64,000 nt of DNA from Bathynomus jamesi (taxonomy: Eukaryota > Arthropoda > Malacostraca > Isopoda > Cirolanidae): positions 934,001 to 998,000 of the forward strand of contig JAJOZX010000945.1 of assembly GCA_023014485.1 (NCBI GenBank), read 5' to 3'. The position numbers and the translations under genes are program-made. A model generated the notes under the pieces. That model did no database searches. It was not told the origin of the DNA and saw nothing but the letters and a program-made list of their open reading frames with translations. Shown piece by piece: positions 45,000-55,289 of this stretch. The number at the start of each line of letters is the position of its first letter. Position 1 is the stretch's first letter.

Positions 45000-47060
45000 T
45001 ATTTCAAATGTCTTTAAATTTTAATATACGGACTTGCTTGAAGATTCCTGATGTATGAGCATAATAATCACACTTGTTTATTTTTCTAATAATGCTCTTC
45101 TGGTTTATGATTAAAGGGTTGATGTAATCACAAACATTCCCATATGCAGTAATATTGTATGTGAGATGCCGATAAACTAGAAAAAAGCAAAGCGTTTTAA
45201 GTGTATTTGAGGGGAGGAAATGTAAATTTGTTAATATAAACAAGAATTTCGACAATTTATGAACTATATTTTCATATACTGACGAAAGGATAGTTTGTCA
45301 TCAAGCGCAATTCCTAATAATTTCCCTTCAGTGACGTGACGCGTAATATCAAATGCAAGTCGACAATAATAGTGAAGTCTGGTATTAATTTCTTTTTTGT
45401 GATTAGCAGGATGTTTGTTTTATTTTTATTTAAGGATAAGTTATTAACTTTCAGAGAGTCGCATACTCTCGCGATGTCTCTACTATTTTGTTAAGGGACG
45501 TGAGATCGCTGTCTGAGTATATCAGGGAGGTGTCATCCACATATTGGAATCCTTTCCCGTTATTATGAGCGTTGTGAAAGTTATTTTTGTTGATCAGAAA
45601 TAAAAGAGGGCCCAAAATGGTTCCTTGTGAAACTCCATGTATAATTTTTAGTTAGGTGGTGGTGATGTTATTATGTTTGATGTACTGGCTTCTGTTGTAT
45701 AGTTATGATATAAACCAATTTAGAGAGAATTTATTTATGCCATATTGAAATAATTTGTAAATAAGTATGTCGTGGGAGATTGTATCTCTTTGATAGATCT
45801 TTAATCAAGAGAACAGAAAATTCTTTATTATAAAGGGTTTTATATAACCCGTCTAATGCGACTGAAATCGCGTAGCTCGTTTTATGACCCTCCCTAAAAC
45901 CAAATTCATACTTCGATATGAGGCTATTTTCCTCGAAATATTTCGAGAGCTACGTGTACACAAGTTTTTAAAGTATTTTTCCTAATGTAGGTAAGATTGA
46001 TGTAGGTCGATAATTCGAAGGTAGTCTCCTGACTTGAATATTGGAGAAACTCGTGTTTTTTGAAGTATGTCAGGGAAAATACAATGTTGATAAAGGGAGA
46101 GAGAAAGTATCTGAGCATCGACGTAACACGACTTGTTTTTAAGGGTGGAAATAGCCGTTTTGACATCTCTGAAAGAGATAGGAGAGAAGAAGGAAATATG
46201 AACTGGGGGATTATCAAGATATTCTTCGGAGCTGCGTATCGATGGCACTATGAGATCAGCTGTATTTTTCCCTACGGTAGCAAAGTACTTCTTTAGATGA
46301 TTGGCTATATCTAATGATTCGTTATAAGCGGTATTATTTATTGTTATATTTGTGTGAAAACAACTTTGTTCTTTCTTCTTATGTAAAATTTCATTGATAA
46401 GTTTTCGTTGTTTCTTAGAATCACCTTTGTATTCTTCAAATTTATTGCTGTAGTACTCTGATTTTGCTTTGATTAGTGTGTTTAGTTTGTATCTGTAATT
46501 GGTGTAAATCTCTTGAGGCACTGTGCCTTTTTTAACGTGTTTGTAGATTAAATGTTTGTGCCGTATAGCTTTAGGAAAAGTTTGTGTAACCATAGTTTAT
46601 TTTGCCTTTTATGGGTCGTATTTATAGTAGTCACAAGACAAAGCTCGTTCAATGAATAGTATGTCGGAGAACTTAATAAATTTTTCATTAATGTCGTCAG
46701 CTCCTTCGAGGACTTTTGACCTATAATTTGTCGCGTCTAATTTCTGTTTCAGACCTTCTAAATTTTTATTTATCTCAATTTTATTTTTACGCGATCTGTC
46801 TTCGGGATTTAATGACTTTCGTTTAACGCTAAGGCACAGCCAAAATGGTCAGAGATCCGCATCAGAAGTATACTGGCTGTATGGCTCAGATGACGTTTAC
46901 ATTATATATGGTCTATTAAGGTTGGGTGCTGTATAGGTGTCGTAACAGGTGTAGCTCGCGTAATGGCTGGGCAGAAGACATCTGTTACAATTCTGTTTGA
47001 GTTTTTTAAGGTGTCTGTTTATTACATTTTAAAAGAGCAGAACTGAAGTTGACCAGGAAG
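45000..47060 (-). mobile_element. LINE-D-related element, endonuclease to RT
   Basis: Minus strand: the endonuclease end (HPTLIDHIYVN, then SDHFGCALALN near 46840), a long linker frame 46593-45982 (KLNTLIKAKSEYYSNKFEEY, INEILHKKKEQ), RT motifs with stops (YEFGFREGHKTSYAI near 45880, VPCGTIL-like near 45620), and the C-terminus SIIRKINKCDYYAHTSGIF (45255-45004). The C-terminal logic matches 40687-41100. Confidence 0.75.
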
Positions 47061-47245
47061 ATTGCTTTATGCTGTTTTAAATTATGATTTGAAATAAAGT
47101 CACTATTCATTAGGAAATGAAGATGAAGGTCACAGTTTTCCATTAATCGAAAGATCGTGATTCAACATCACTGGAAATCAAAGGTTGTTAGCTATTTATG
47201 CACGTGTACAGTTGTGATGGTTATTAGTCAGACAGGGTTACATCT

Positions 47246-47446
47246 GGGCCAATGTCGAAACACCACTTCCCGTTGATCATTGAAGTTAAACGAAACTGAG
47301 TCTAGTTCGATGGAAAACTATCATTTACATCTATATTATGTTCCTACCTGTGGTCCGGATCCCACATAACGCTGTAGGTCCCCACCGTCATATGGCTTTA
47401 GATGTTGCCGAGAGGTTAAAGAACCCCAAATTAGATTTATCAGTCA
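47246..47446 (+). mobile_element. 5S rRNA-derived SINE
   Basis: The head GGCCAATGTCGAAACACC, CTTCCCGTTGATCATTGAAG and TTAAACGAAACTGAG follows the 5S rRNA order (GCCAA, ACACC, CCGT..GATCA, GAAGTTAAGC). The body has GTGGTCCGGATCCCACA and CGCTGTAGGTC, and the tail has TTAAAGAACCCC. It is shared with 53200-53402 on the other strand. The body block also occurs in the tRNA-headed SINEs of this window. Confidence 0.75.
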
Positions 47447-49187
47447 AGCACAAGTTCTGCAGAGAAAACGTACCATATATTTCCCCATCGATGATACGTC
47501 ATTGATTCAATATAGCATGGTGCTGTAATGTTAATCTATCGGTATAGCCCTGCAGGTAACAAAGTTCAGAATCTTGGTAATAGATATCGAAGGGAATTAA
47601 CCACTAATAGCCGCTCCTTTTTGTGCTGCTTGCGAATTTCATTGTATTCAACCGAACTGAAAATAGTTTGTAAGGTACTTATTAGTTTGAACTAATTTGC
47701 AGGTTTCTTCTTAAAACAAATTCTGCAAAACACCTTCAGGAAAGCGGCAGCAGAAAAAAGAATACACATAAAAAGTACACCAAGAAATCCAAGTAGTCGA
47801 TTCAGATTTTTCCAATTAGTAAAAATGGAAAATTATTATAGATATATTTTTAAGTTTTCTTTTTCGTAATTTTCTTTCTTTATAAATTTTTAAATTGAAA
47901 ATGTGAATCAATCTTTCATTTAATTTTATAAAGCATTTTTAATTTACAAATGAAAATTCATTTGGATGTTTCGTACATTAAAATTTTATAAATTTCTGCA
48001 TTTTTACTTTTGTTTACACAAATTCCCAGATTAACAAGTCTTAGAGTATGTACAGAAGTGAAAAAACAATTTCATTAAAATGAAAGTAATAAATAACTGA
48101 TTTAAATTCGTAGTTACACATGTAAATTATGTAAATTTTCAGATGAAACTGTAGTATCACATAAAATACATTGAAAGTACAATAATTCCGTTGCTGTCCA
48201 TTGCAGGAAAATAACAGACAGATACCGAATATTCTGTAACAGAGGTTTATGTTAAAAGATAGAGCATTTACATAACCAGTTGATCTGTAACTTCACAGAT
48301 ATGCCTGTAGTGTGTTGATGGCAGACAGTTTTTGTATTTTAACCGATTTATTTGTTCAGTGTATTACTTAATGCAGTTGTCCAGAGTTTCTCCGACAGTC
48401 ATAAGGTTCGTGTTACAAGAAAGTATTTGCTCCCGTGTTCTTTATAATGAATGGCTTCGAATTATTGACAAAGAAACTGAAGGTAATATTGAGCCTTTTG
48501 AGGATGATACAAAAATTAGGAAAAGAAATTACATCTGAAAATAAAATAAAATAGATACAGTCGGATAAAAACATTATTTAAATGGGATGAAAAAATTAGC
48601 CTTTAATTCAAAGATGATAAATTTTTAAACTTTTAGATATGGCATCAACATATCATTACAATAAACAGCTTTAAAAAAAACGGGAAAAAATCAAATTAAT
48701 CAAAATACCAAGTTATAGATTAAAAAGTAATATATCCATAGATGCAGAATTCATAGACCACTAGAATATCAAAACTGTTCTGTGATAAAATTAATGGAAA
48801 TCATAACTGCGAATTGATGTGCAAGAAAATCACATACCATGTTCTAATTGTGGAAAGATCTGTATACGAGTATTTGTGTTCTCACAAGTTCACATAAGAA
48901 ACAAGATATCGCAGATAGTCATGCACTAAAAAAAACACATTTAGAATAATAGAAACAAAATATGAAGATTACTGGTCACACCTTGAATCTGTTTGTAATT
49001 GTATTTACTGGAAACACACTGTGAACGAAACACAATAAAATATGAATAAATAATACTTTAAAAATCAGTTTCTGGTTGTGAAAACGAAATAAAACGATAG
49101 AATGGCTACATAAAAAGATTTGGCATCCTCCTCAAGGAAGGCGCAGCTTGAGTACTGAAATAGTACTTGGTGAGCAAAGTGAATTTT
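47447..49187. other. AT-rich, no transposon recognised
   Basis: The minus strand at 47700-47830 encodes a hydrophobic stretch ending KVFCRICFKKKPAN and a stop, like a membrane anchor with a short basic tail. No acceptor site precedes it, so it is not called. A plus-strand candidate exon at 48360-48482 is listed separately. Confidence 0.35.
48360..48482 (+). CDS. weak candidate exon
   Basis: The acceptor TTTATTTGTTCAG, then an open frame YYLMQLSRVSPTVIRFVLQ, ESICSRVLYNEWLRIIDKE, then a donor GAAG/GTAATA. It may be a degenerate transposase helix-turn-helix or a host exon. I do not recognise it. Confidence 0.2.
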
Positions 49188-49332
49188 TTTAATTGAATTT
49201 AATAACCTTTATTGATAAAATAAATACAATTTTTACAATTTTGTTTAACATAAATAATTGTAAAATTGGACTATTTTTTATTTAATTTGCCCTTAATCTT
49301 TAGGCTTTACTGGACTTTACGTGGCCAAAGGG
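49188..49332 (-). mobile_element. LINE-D 3' UTR fragment
   Basis: The minus strand carries TAAAGCCTAAAGATTAAGG, GCAAATTAAATAAA, CAATAAAGGTTATT and TTCAATT, which align with 41670-41812. It is a 5'-truncated insertion of about 145 bp. Confidence 0.75.
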
Positions 49333-50667
49333 CCGAAGGTTCTCCGTAATTAACACATTTTTCACTTAATAGCATTCAAAACCCCACTTCACAGATTACT
49401 AAGCCAAATCTTTAATTATCTTTATATGGCAGGTTATAACGGCAAGATTAGACAAGAAAGCAAATAAATATACGAGACTTCTCCAAACAAATATTAAGTG
49501 TGAGACCACCTTAATGCTTACTTATGCCTCTTGACCTCTTCATGATGAAATATTTCCTTGAAATAATAAGCAGTGGGGTCGGTAAATTTTTAAACAATAA
49601 GAAAATTTTAAGCTGAATTTTTGCTGAGCGAATGCCAGATGATTTGCTGTTGCTAATATTCCGTTCCAACAATTTTAGTAACGCTTTTTGTATGGAAATG
49701 CGGTACAGTATTATGGCAACACTGAGGATGCATTAAAATTCATGATAGCAGAAGAATGTAGTTGGTTCGTAATTAGTATTAGTTTTTGGCCTTTGATTGG
49801 TTTTGACTTGGATTTCGTGGTCAGAAATATTTTAATATCAAATTTTAACAGTAACTGAAATTCAACATAATACTTCGGGCTTTAATTTTAAGTAATGTAC
49901 TCTTCCAACGGGACTAAAGACCTTGTATCATAGTTATCCTTTCTGTTTATCCTTTGGGATGCTATTGAGTCTCTCAATTTATTTACGCGAAGTTTATACT
50001 GAGAGACAGGAGGTCCAGGAGGTAGTTTGAACATGTCATCATCGTCGCAAACTTTAATAAAAAGTGTTTTAAACACGTGAGCTACTATTCCAATTTTTCA
50101 CATCTGAAACATTGTAGAATGCAGAGCTACTATGAAAATTATTGCAAGTAGTAAAGATAACGTAGTTTTATGAAGTAAGCTTTCTAGCTGAGATTTTGGA
50201 GTTTTGTCACTAATGGTGGCTAGGAATGAAATATATAAATTTTGCAATATACCTTTTATTTGGTACCGTTTTGATTTTTCTTTAAGTGAAAGTATATAAA
50301 AGTATTTTCTGACTGTAGAAAATAAGTTTAATTTTTATTTTCAGAATGTTGCTATTCAAGCTTCATGAAGTCTTTTACGAGCCTACGTTTTGAACTAATT
50401 TTGCTTTTAAATTGTTGACTTTGAACAATAACTTTGAAATTTAGATTGGTTTTGCATTCTGACCAATTCCAATAAAATTCAATTGAAGTCAATAAGCAGA
50501 GTCACGAGTCATTAAGTAGTCACAAGTCAAAATTCAATATTGGCCAAAAGTCTAAATTCCAAACGAAAATTTAAAATCGTAAAACTTTAGGTTGAACTCA
50601 AAGTAAAATTTCAGTATCAAAGCGAGTGTCAAAATTCGGATTACATGTTAGAAGCAGTGAAAATTTT
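49333..50667. other. AT-rich; holds a candidate last exon
   Basis: No transposon or repeat is recognised. See the entry at 49888-50051 for the only coding candidate. Confidence 0.35.
49888..50051 (-). CDS. candidate 3' exon of host gene
   Basis: On the minus strand the acceptor CTTTTTATTAAAG precedes CDDDDMFKLPPGPPVSQYK, then LRVNKLRDSIASQRINRKD, then a stop after PLEEYIT. The mixed, hydrophilic, non-repetitive composition looks like real protein. The entry phase (two bases before the Cys codon) would fit a weak donor (CTAA/GTTTAG) in the FTP exon at 52872-53105, but that exon also reads to its own stop. The link to the FTP gene is only a possibility. Confidence 0.35.
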
Positions 50668-50869
50668 GGATCACCTGAAGATCAGGGCCCTCATCCTTCT
50701 TTAGTTAGCCTTATAAGGCTAACTAACGACAACATCACGACTTAACCTAACCAATCGTCATGGGCGTGCAGTTGACCTAACGATTGGTTAGGTTAAGTCG
50801 TGATATTTTCGTTAGTAGCCTTATAAGGCTAACTAAAGAAGGATGAGGGCCCTGATCTTCAGGTGATCC
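50668..50869. mobile_element. 202-bp foldback MITE, copy 1
   Basis: GGATCACCTGAAGATCAGG and CCTGATCTTCAGGTGATCC bound an almost complete palindrome containing TTAGCCTTATAAGGCTAAC and CCTAACCAATCGT. The 8-bp flank AAAATTTT is repeated on both sides. Confidence 0.9.
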
Positions 50870-50877
50870 AAAATTTT

Positions 50878-51642
50878 TAGTGAAAATTGAAAGTTAAATT
50901 CCAAAATAAAAATTCACAGTCTAAATTGAATTCAAAATGCTGTTGTCTTATGTTGTCTTACTCCGTCTGGACGGAATTTTTAGTTTAAACTCATAAAAAT
51001 AATGAATTGTAATAAATATGAATTTAGTGTGCCATTAAACTTAATTTTTATACCAATCATTGTTGAAATTAAAATTTGAACTTAAAAATTCTCCAGTTTT
51101 AATTTACGTTAATAAACATTTAGTTTTATGAAAATTGTAATAGAATGACTGACTTTACTGGAAAGAACAGTAAAGTTTGTTAATATTCCAAGAAATCTAA
51201 TCAATACGTGGCAGAGAATTTTGGCAGAAATAAATTAGGATTGGTGTGAGCGTGTGCCAAAAATGTTTTGGGAGATCACAGAAAGTCTAAGGAAGGTGTG
51301 TCAAACTCGTGGTCAGCAGAATTGCTGTAATGAAATTAAAAAATAAATAAATAAATAAACGAAATAATGGAATACAATTAGGCTCTTCCCTATCACGTGT
51401 CTAAACTTTGATTCAGTATCACGTGAAGAATGTTGCTTCATCGTTTAGTTTTAGTTGAAACGTAACTATTTCAATCGTATATTAAAATATACAGATGTCA
51501 TACAACGCAAATGATAATTTAGGTAATCAGCAATTTATGAGGATTATAAATAAACTCTAAAGAATATTTCATTAAAAAATGGTGAATTACTTTACATTAA
51601 TCAAAAGTAACAAAGTTAAAAGTAACGTCCAGAAACCACATT
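50878..51642. other. no gene recognised
   Basis: AT-rich, without element ends or frames. A short (AAAT)n-type run lies near 51340-51360. Confidence 0.4.
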
Positions 51643-51813
51643 TCCCCACTTTGCTGGGGTGAGTGTGCCACGAGGGTCACCTGAGCTGAGCATGGTCAGA
51701 AACAGAGTGAATGGCAAACACAAGAATTCTTACCAATGCCAGCAGAAGGAAGCGAACTCAGAGGCACCGCCCAGAGCACGACACCGCAACCACTGAGCTA
51801 CCAACGGATTCCC
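51643..51813 (-). mobile_element. tRNA-derived SINE, third type
   Basis: The minus strand has GTTGGTAGCTCAGTGGTTG (A box) and GAGTTCGCTTCC (B box) about 45 bp apart, followed by a tRNA-unrelated body ending in GGTGACCCTCGTGGCAC and GTGGGGAAATG. No second copy is in the window and its head differs from the dimeric SINE. Confidence 0.65.
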
Positions 51814-52637
51814 GAAAGTAACTCAAATATGCTAAATACTTTAATTCAGTCGTTCATGAACTTATTCGTAATCTACTTCGATTGAATCAGAAATGGAAGG
51901 GCAGAAGGGACTCTGTCGAACCTACATCCAATTATGGGTAAGCCAATCAAAAACGTGCATTTTTGTGTGGTATTCTGCAGCGCTCATCATACGAGTTAAG
52001 ACGGAAGATGGCTTTTGGTAGGCAAACAGATAGGCACAACATGAAATTTTCCTTTAATTTTACTCTTACTCGGAAAACGAATTTTACGTAAATAAAAATT
52101 TACATTCTTAAGTATCACAAATTTCCCAAAAGTAAATCTCATTTAGTCTCTTCAAAATTTTCAGTAAATTTAATTATAACCTGAGAATGTTATAAAACAC
52201 TCCTTTTTCACCAAAAATATTTTGAACGCATCGGCCACCATCGAGTCTCAATAATATTGACGGGATGGCAGTTAATATTCATAAACAGCAAATATTTAAA
52301 ATTGTAATAATGATGAGCGCTGAAATACTTTCTTTTTTTTTACAGTAATAATAATTTAATGTAAGCTGATGACATTATCTTTTGTCAAGACGTTGTGATA
52401 AGCTATTATCATTCTACCTATGACACAGAATAAATTAGTCCAAATATCCACTTACATTATATGTGAGAATATTTCATAACAGAGAAAAATGATAATGTAA
52501 GCAAAGCATAATAATATGACTGACTGTCTTAATCTCAAAAGTTTTATAACTTAATTACTCTTAAAATATACTGTAGATTAAAAAAATTTGTTTTTAAAAT
52601 CAGGTTAAAAAAATTGATTGCTTTAGAAATCTAGATT
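51814..52637. other. no gene recognised
   Basis: AT-rich sequence downstream of the FTP-domain exon on the minus strand. The poly(A) site of that gene could lie here, but none is distinctive. Confidence 0.35.
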
Positions 52638-52645
52638 AAAAATGT

Positions 52646-52847
52646 GGAGCTATTGAAGAATAGGGACCCAGCCTTCTTTAGTTAGGCTTATAAGGCTAAC
52701 TAACGAAAATATCACGACCTAACCTAACCAATCGTTAGGTTAACTGTACGCCCTTGACTATTGGTTAGGTTAGGTCATGATATTTTCGTTAGTTAGCGTT
52801 ATAAAGCTAACTAAAGAAGGCTGGGGTCCCTATTCTTCAATAGCTCC
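52646..52847. mobile_element. 202-bp foldback MITE, copy 2
   Basis: GGAGCTATTGAAGAATAGGG and its reverse complement bound the element, the core matches copy 1, and AAAAATGT is duplicated on each side. Only the outermost ~20 bp differ from copies 1 and 3. Confidence 0.9.
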
Positions 52848-52871
52848 AAAAATGTTAATTGCTTTTAAAAA

Positions 52872-53105
52872 CTAGATTAAAAAAAAACATTCTAAACTTA
52901 GTCCAGTTCCTTGAAGCTCAAAGAGTATCAGATACTCTTTTTCAACTTCTCTGACAACAATGACGTAACGGCCGCACATTCCTCCAGGGTGCGTAAACTG
53001 CATTGTTAAGGAGGCAGAGTTGCCAACCTGAACAGCAAACACTGGAAGCATTTTTACATCAGGTCTGCCATTTTGGTCAAAGGTTACATTATTCGCCAAG
53101 TATAT
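52872..53105 (-). CDS. FTP/F5-8-like lectin domain, second exon
   Basis: On the minus strand the acceptor CTTTCCAG precedes IYLANNVTFDQNG in phase 0, matching the phase-0 donor of the exon at 61496-61661. It continues with MLPVFAVQVGNSASLTM and MCGRYVIVVRE, then EYLILFELQGTGL. This is the second half of a fucolectin/tachylectin-4/pentraxin (FTP) domain, in which GRYV and L.L.E mark the last strands. The frame runs to a stop at 52872. Such domains bind fucose or related sugars and are often secreted. Function here is by family only. Confidence 0.75.
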   Translation of the reverse strand: MYLANNVTFDQNGRPDVKMLPVFAVQVGNSASLTMQFTHPGGMCGRYVIVVREVEKEYLILFELQGTGLSLECFFLI

Positions 53106-53199
53106 CTGGAAAGAAACACGTATAATTGTTTATGAATATTGGAATTACAAATGGGAACAGATTTAGAAAAATAATAGTTTAGAAAACTATTGTATTTAC

Positions 53200-53402
53200 G
53201 TTGATTGACTGGGTTGTTTAACCTCCTTCGCAGCATCTCAGGTCATATGATGGAGGGGACTTACAGCTTTACGTCGAACCCGAACCACGAGTCGCTACAT
53301 AATTCGGACGCAGAAGACTGTCTCCCAACCAACTACTAACCAATCCTACTGCTGTATAGCTTCGCTGATCGACGGAAAGCGGTGTTACGACATTGGCCAT
53401 GA
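53200..53402 (-). mobile_element. 5S rRNA-derived SINE, second copy
   Basis: The minus strand has GGCCAATGTCGTAACACC, TTTCCGTCGATCAGCGAAG, GGTTAGTAGTTGGTTGGGAG (5S 3' part), then TCGTGGTTCGGGTTCGACG and AGCTGTAAGTCCCC, with a GGTTAAACAACCC-type tail. It keeps more of the 5S 3' half than the copy at 47246 and lies in the FTP-gene intron. Confidence 0.75.
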
Positions 53403-53597
53403 TATACCCCATAGAATTTATATATTAATATTAGAACAGAATGTGAGATTTGGATATTTTAAGGAGAAACAATTTATTCAATAATTAAAACCATTTATAT
53501 TTAATAGTTAAGAAGAAATTCTTAAATCGAAAAGAGTCATTATTTAAACATAGCAATGCTAATAATTTTCGTTGGTTTCTGTGTTAAAATAAAGTAA

Positions 53598-53801
53598 GGA
53601 TCACCTGAACATCAGGGTCCCGATCCTTTTTTAGTTAGGCTTATAAGATTAACTAACGAAAATATCACGACCTAACCTAACCAATCGTTAGGTCAACTGT
53701 ACGCCCTTCACGATTGGTTAGGTTAGGTCATGATATGTTAGTTGGTTAGCCTTATAAAGCTAACTAAAGAAGGCTGAGAGCCCTGATCTTCAGGTGATTC
53801 C
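53598..53801. mobile_element. 204-bp foldback MITE, copy 3
   Basis: GGATCACCTGAACATCAGGG and CCTGATCTTCAGGTGATTCC bound the same core as copies 1 and 2. No target duplication is recognisable at this copy. Confidence 0.85.
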
Positions 53802-55289
53802 TTTTCTTTTAGTTAGTGCTGCTGATAGTCTTTGAAATTTGTGCATTTATATGAGCACGGGTAGAAAACGTTAATTTCGTGAAACGTTGATAGACTGTCG
53901 CTCATGATGTGCGTGACCGATATTTATGCATACCATTTAGAAGCTCTTAAAATGCTCTCTCAGAGGCATGAGTTTAAAATTTAAAATATTCTGTAAAGGC
54001 TTCACTACTCAGATACCATTTTTCAAAAAAGAAATTGTTCTAAAATAAGAACTTCATAAAATATTACTTTTATTTTTCTGATATAATTAATCGCCCAAAT
54101 ATCTAACTATCTAATTAGTCTATACGCAACACGAACTAGTCCATGTTTAACTATTATTTATAGATTTACTTATATTTAAATTTTTTTTTTACAGTTTCGT
54201 TTTCCAAAACCAGTTCTTCATGCATAAAAGGTTATTTGGACTTTATTGATCATTTTAATTTTTTTAAATAAAAGAAAGCAACTGTCCACTATTATTAACT
54301 TTTACCGATTTTCTCTAAGTACTGGGTTAATTATTGCGCAGCAGTATTCTACGCTATTTTGGCTCACAGCAAAAATAATTTAAAAAACGGCGCAGCGATT
54401 CTAAACGGTTTTCGCTTCGAGCAAAATAATTTCAAAGATAGTTTCGCGGTTTTCTACTTGAGGCGTCTTTCAACGCGCTGAGCATTACAGATAGACCGAG
54501 CCTGTAAGCCCGTGAAACGTGCGCTCCTGGAGGCGCGACTAATTAGAGCGCGTCTCGTTTTATATTTAATTTTTGTTAATTTTGCGATTGGTACTCAACT
54601 TTTAACTGCGTGTGACTTTCATTTTGGGTCGAAGGTCACTGAAATTTCTTAAATATTACTGTCAATTTGACACTTTTAACTAACTTATTATTGCTCGAAA
54701 CCAATCCCTGTTTTTGATGTAAATCCACGAATGGCGGAAATATTCGCTCTTCGGCAGTTAAAGCCACTTTAAATTCAGCCAAAAGCTTAATGTGCTCGGA
54801 CCTCTTCTTCTCCTACTTTATCTGCTCTAAAGTTAATTTCCATATACAGTATATGAAACCATTGGTTTGTCAGATAGATATGAATTAAATGCTGTCCATT
54901 GGCTCAAGGGAAAAGGTGTAACTACTGTAGTTTTAGCCAAAAACCAAAACTTAAACCTCAACCGAAAATTTCTTTGATGTATTCAATCCGACGTGAATGC
55001 AACGAGTTTCTTTTGTATAATGAGGTTCTGACTGTAGTGGGCTAGGTGGCTTTAAACCCTATATCCTGTCTAAAAGCTGGATTCTATCTGCTTGGCAGAT
55101 AGCTGGTGAGGGAAACTATATTTTGGGACCTCTTTGCGAGCGACCCATTGCCCACGTTGGACTTCCATCATAAAAAAGAAAAACAATAGTTGTTGTTACT
55201 TACCATTAATTATTCGGACTATTAGTCCGGTTCACTCTGTCAATAAAAACACTTTGTTCAAAATTTATGGAGATTACAAACCAGTGCAT
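53802..55289. other. FTP-gene intron, no element recognised
   Basis: It includes a GC-richer patch at about 54400-54560 with several GCGC words, and the CCGACGTGAATGCAACGAG segment near 54990 shared with 3113. No coding sequence was found. Confidence 0.4.

Noticed and set aside
47700..47830. Membrane-anchor-like peptide ending KVFCRICFKKKPAN on the minus strand
   Set aside because: No AG acceptor precedes it within the open stretch, and hydrophobic frames are common by chance in T-rich DNA.
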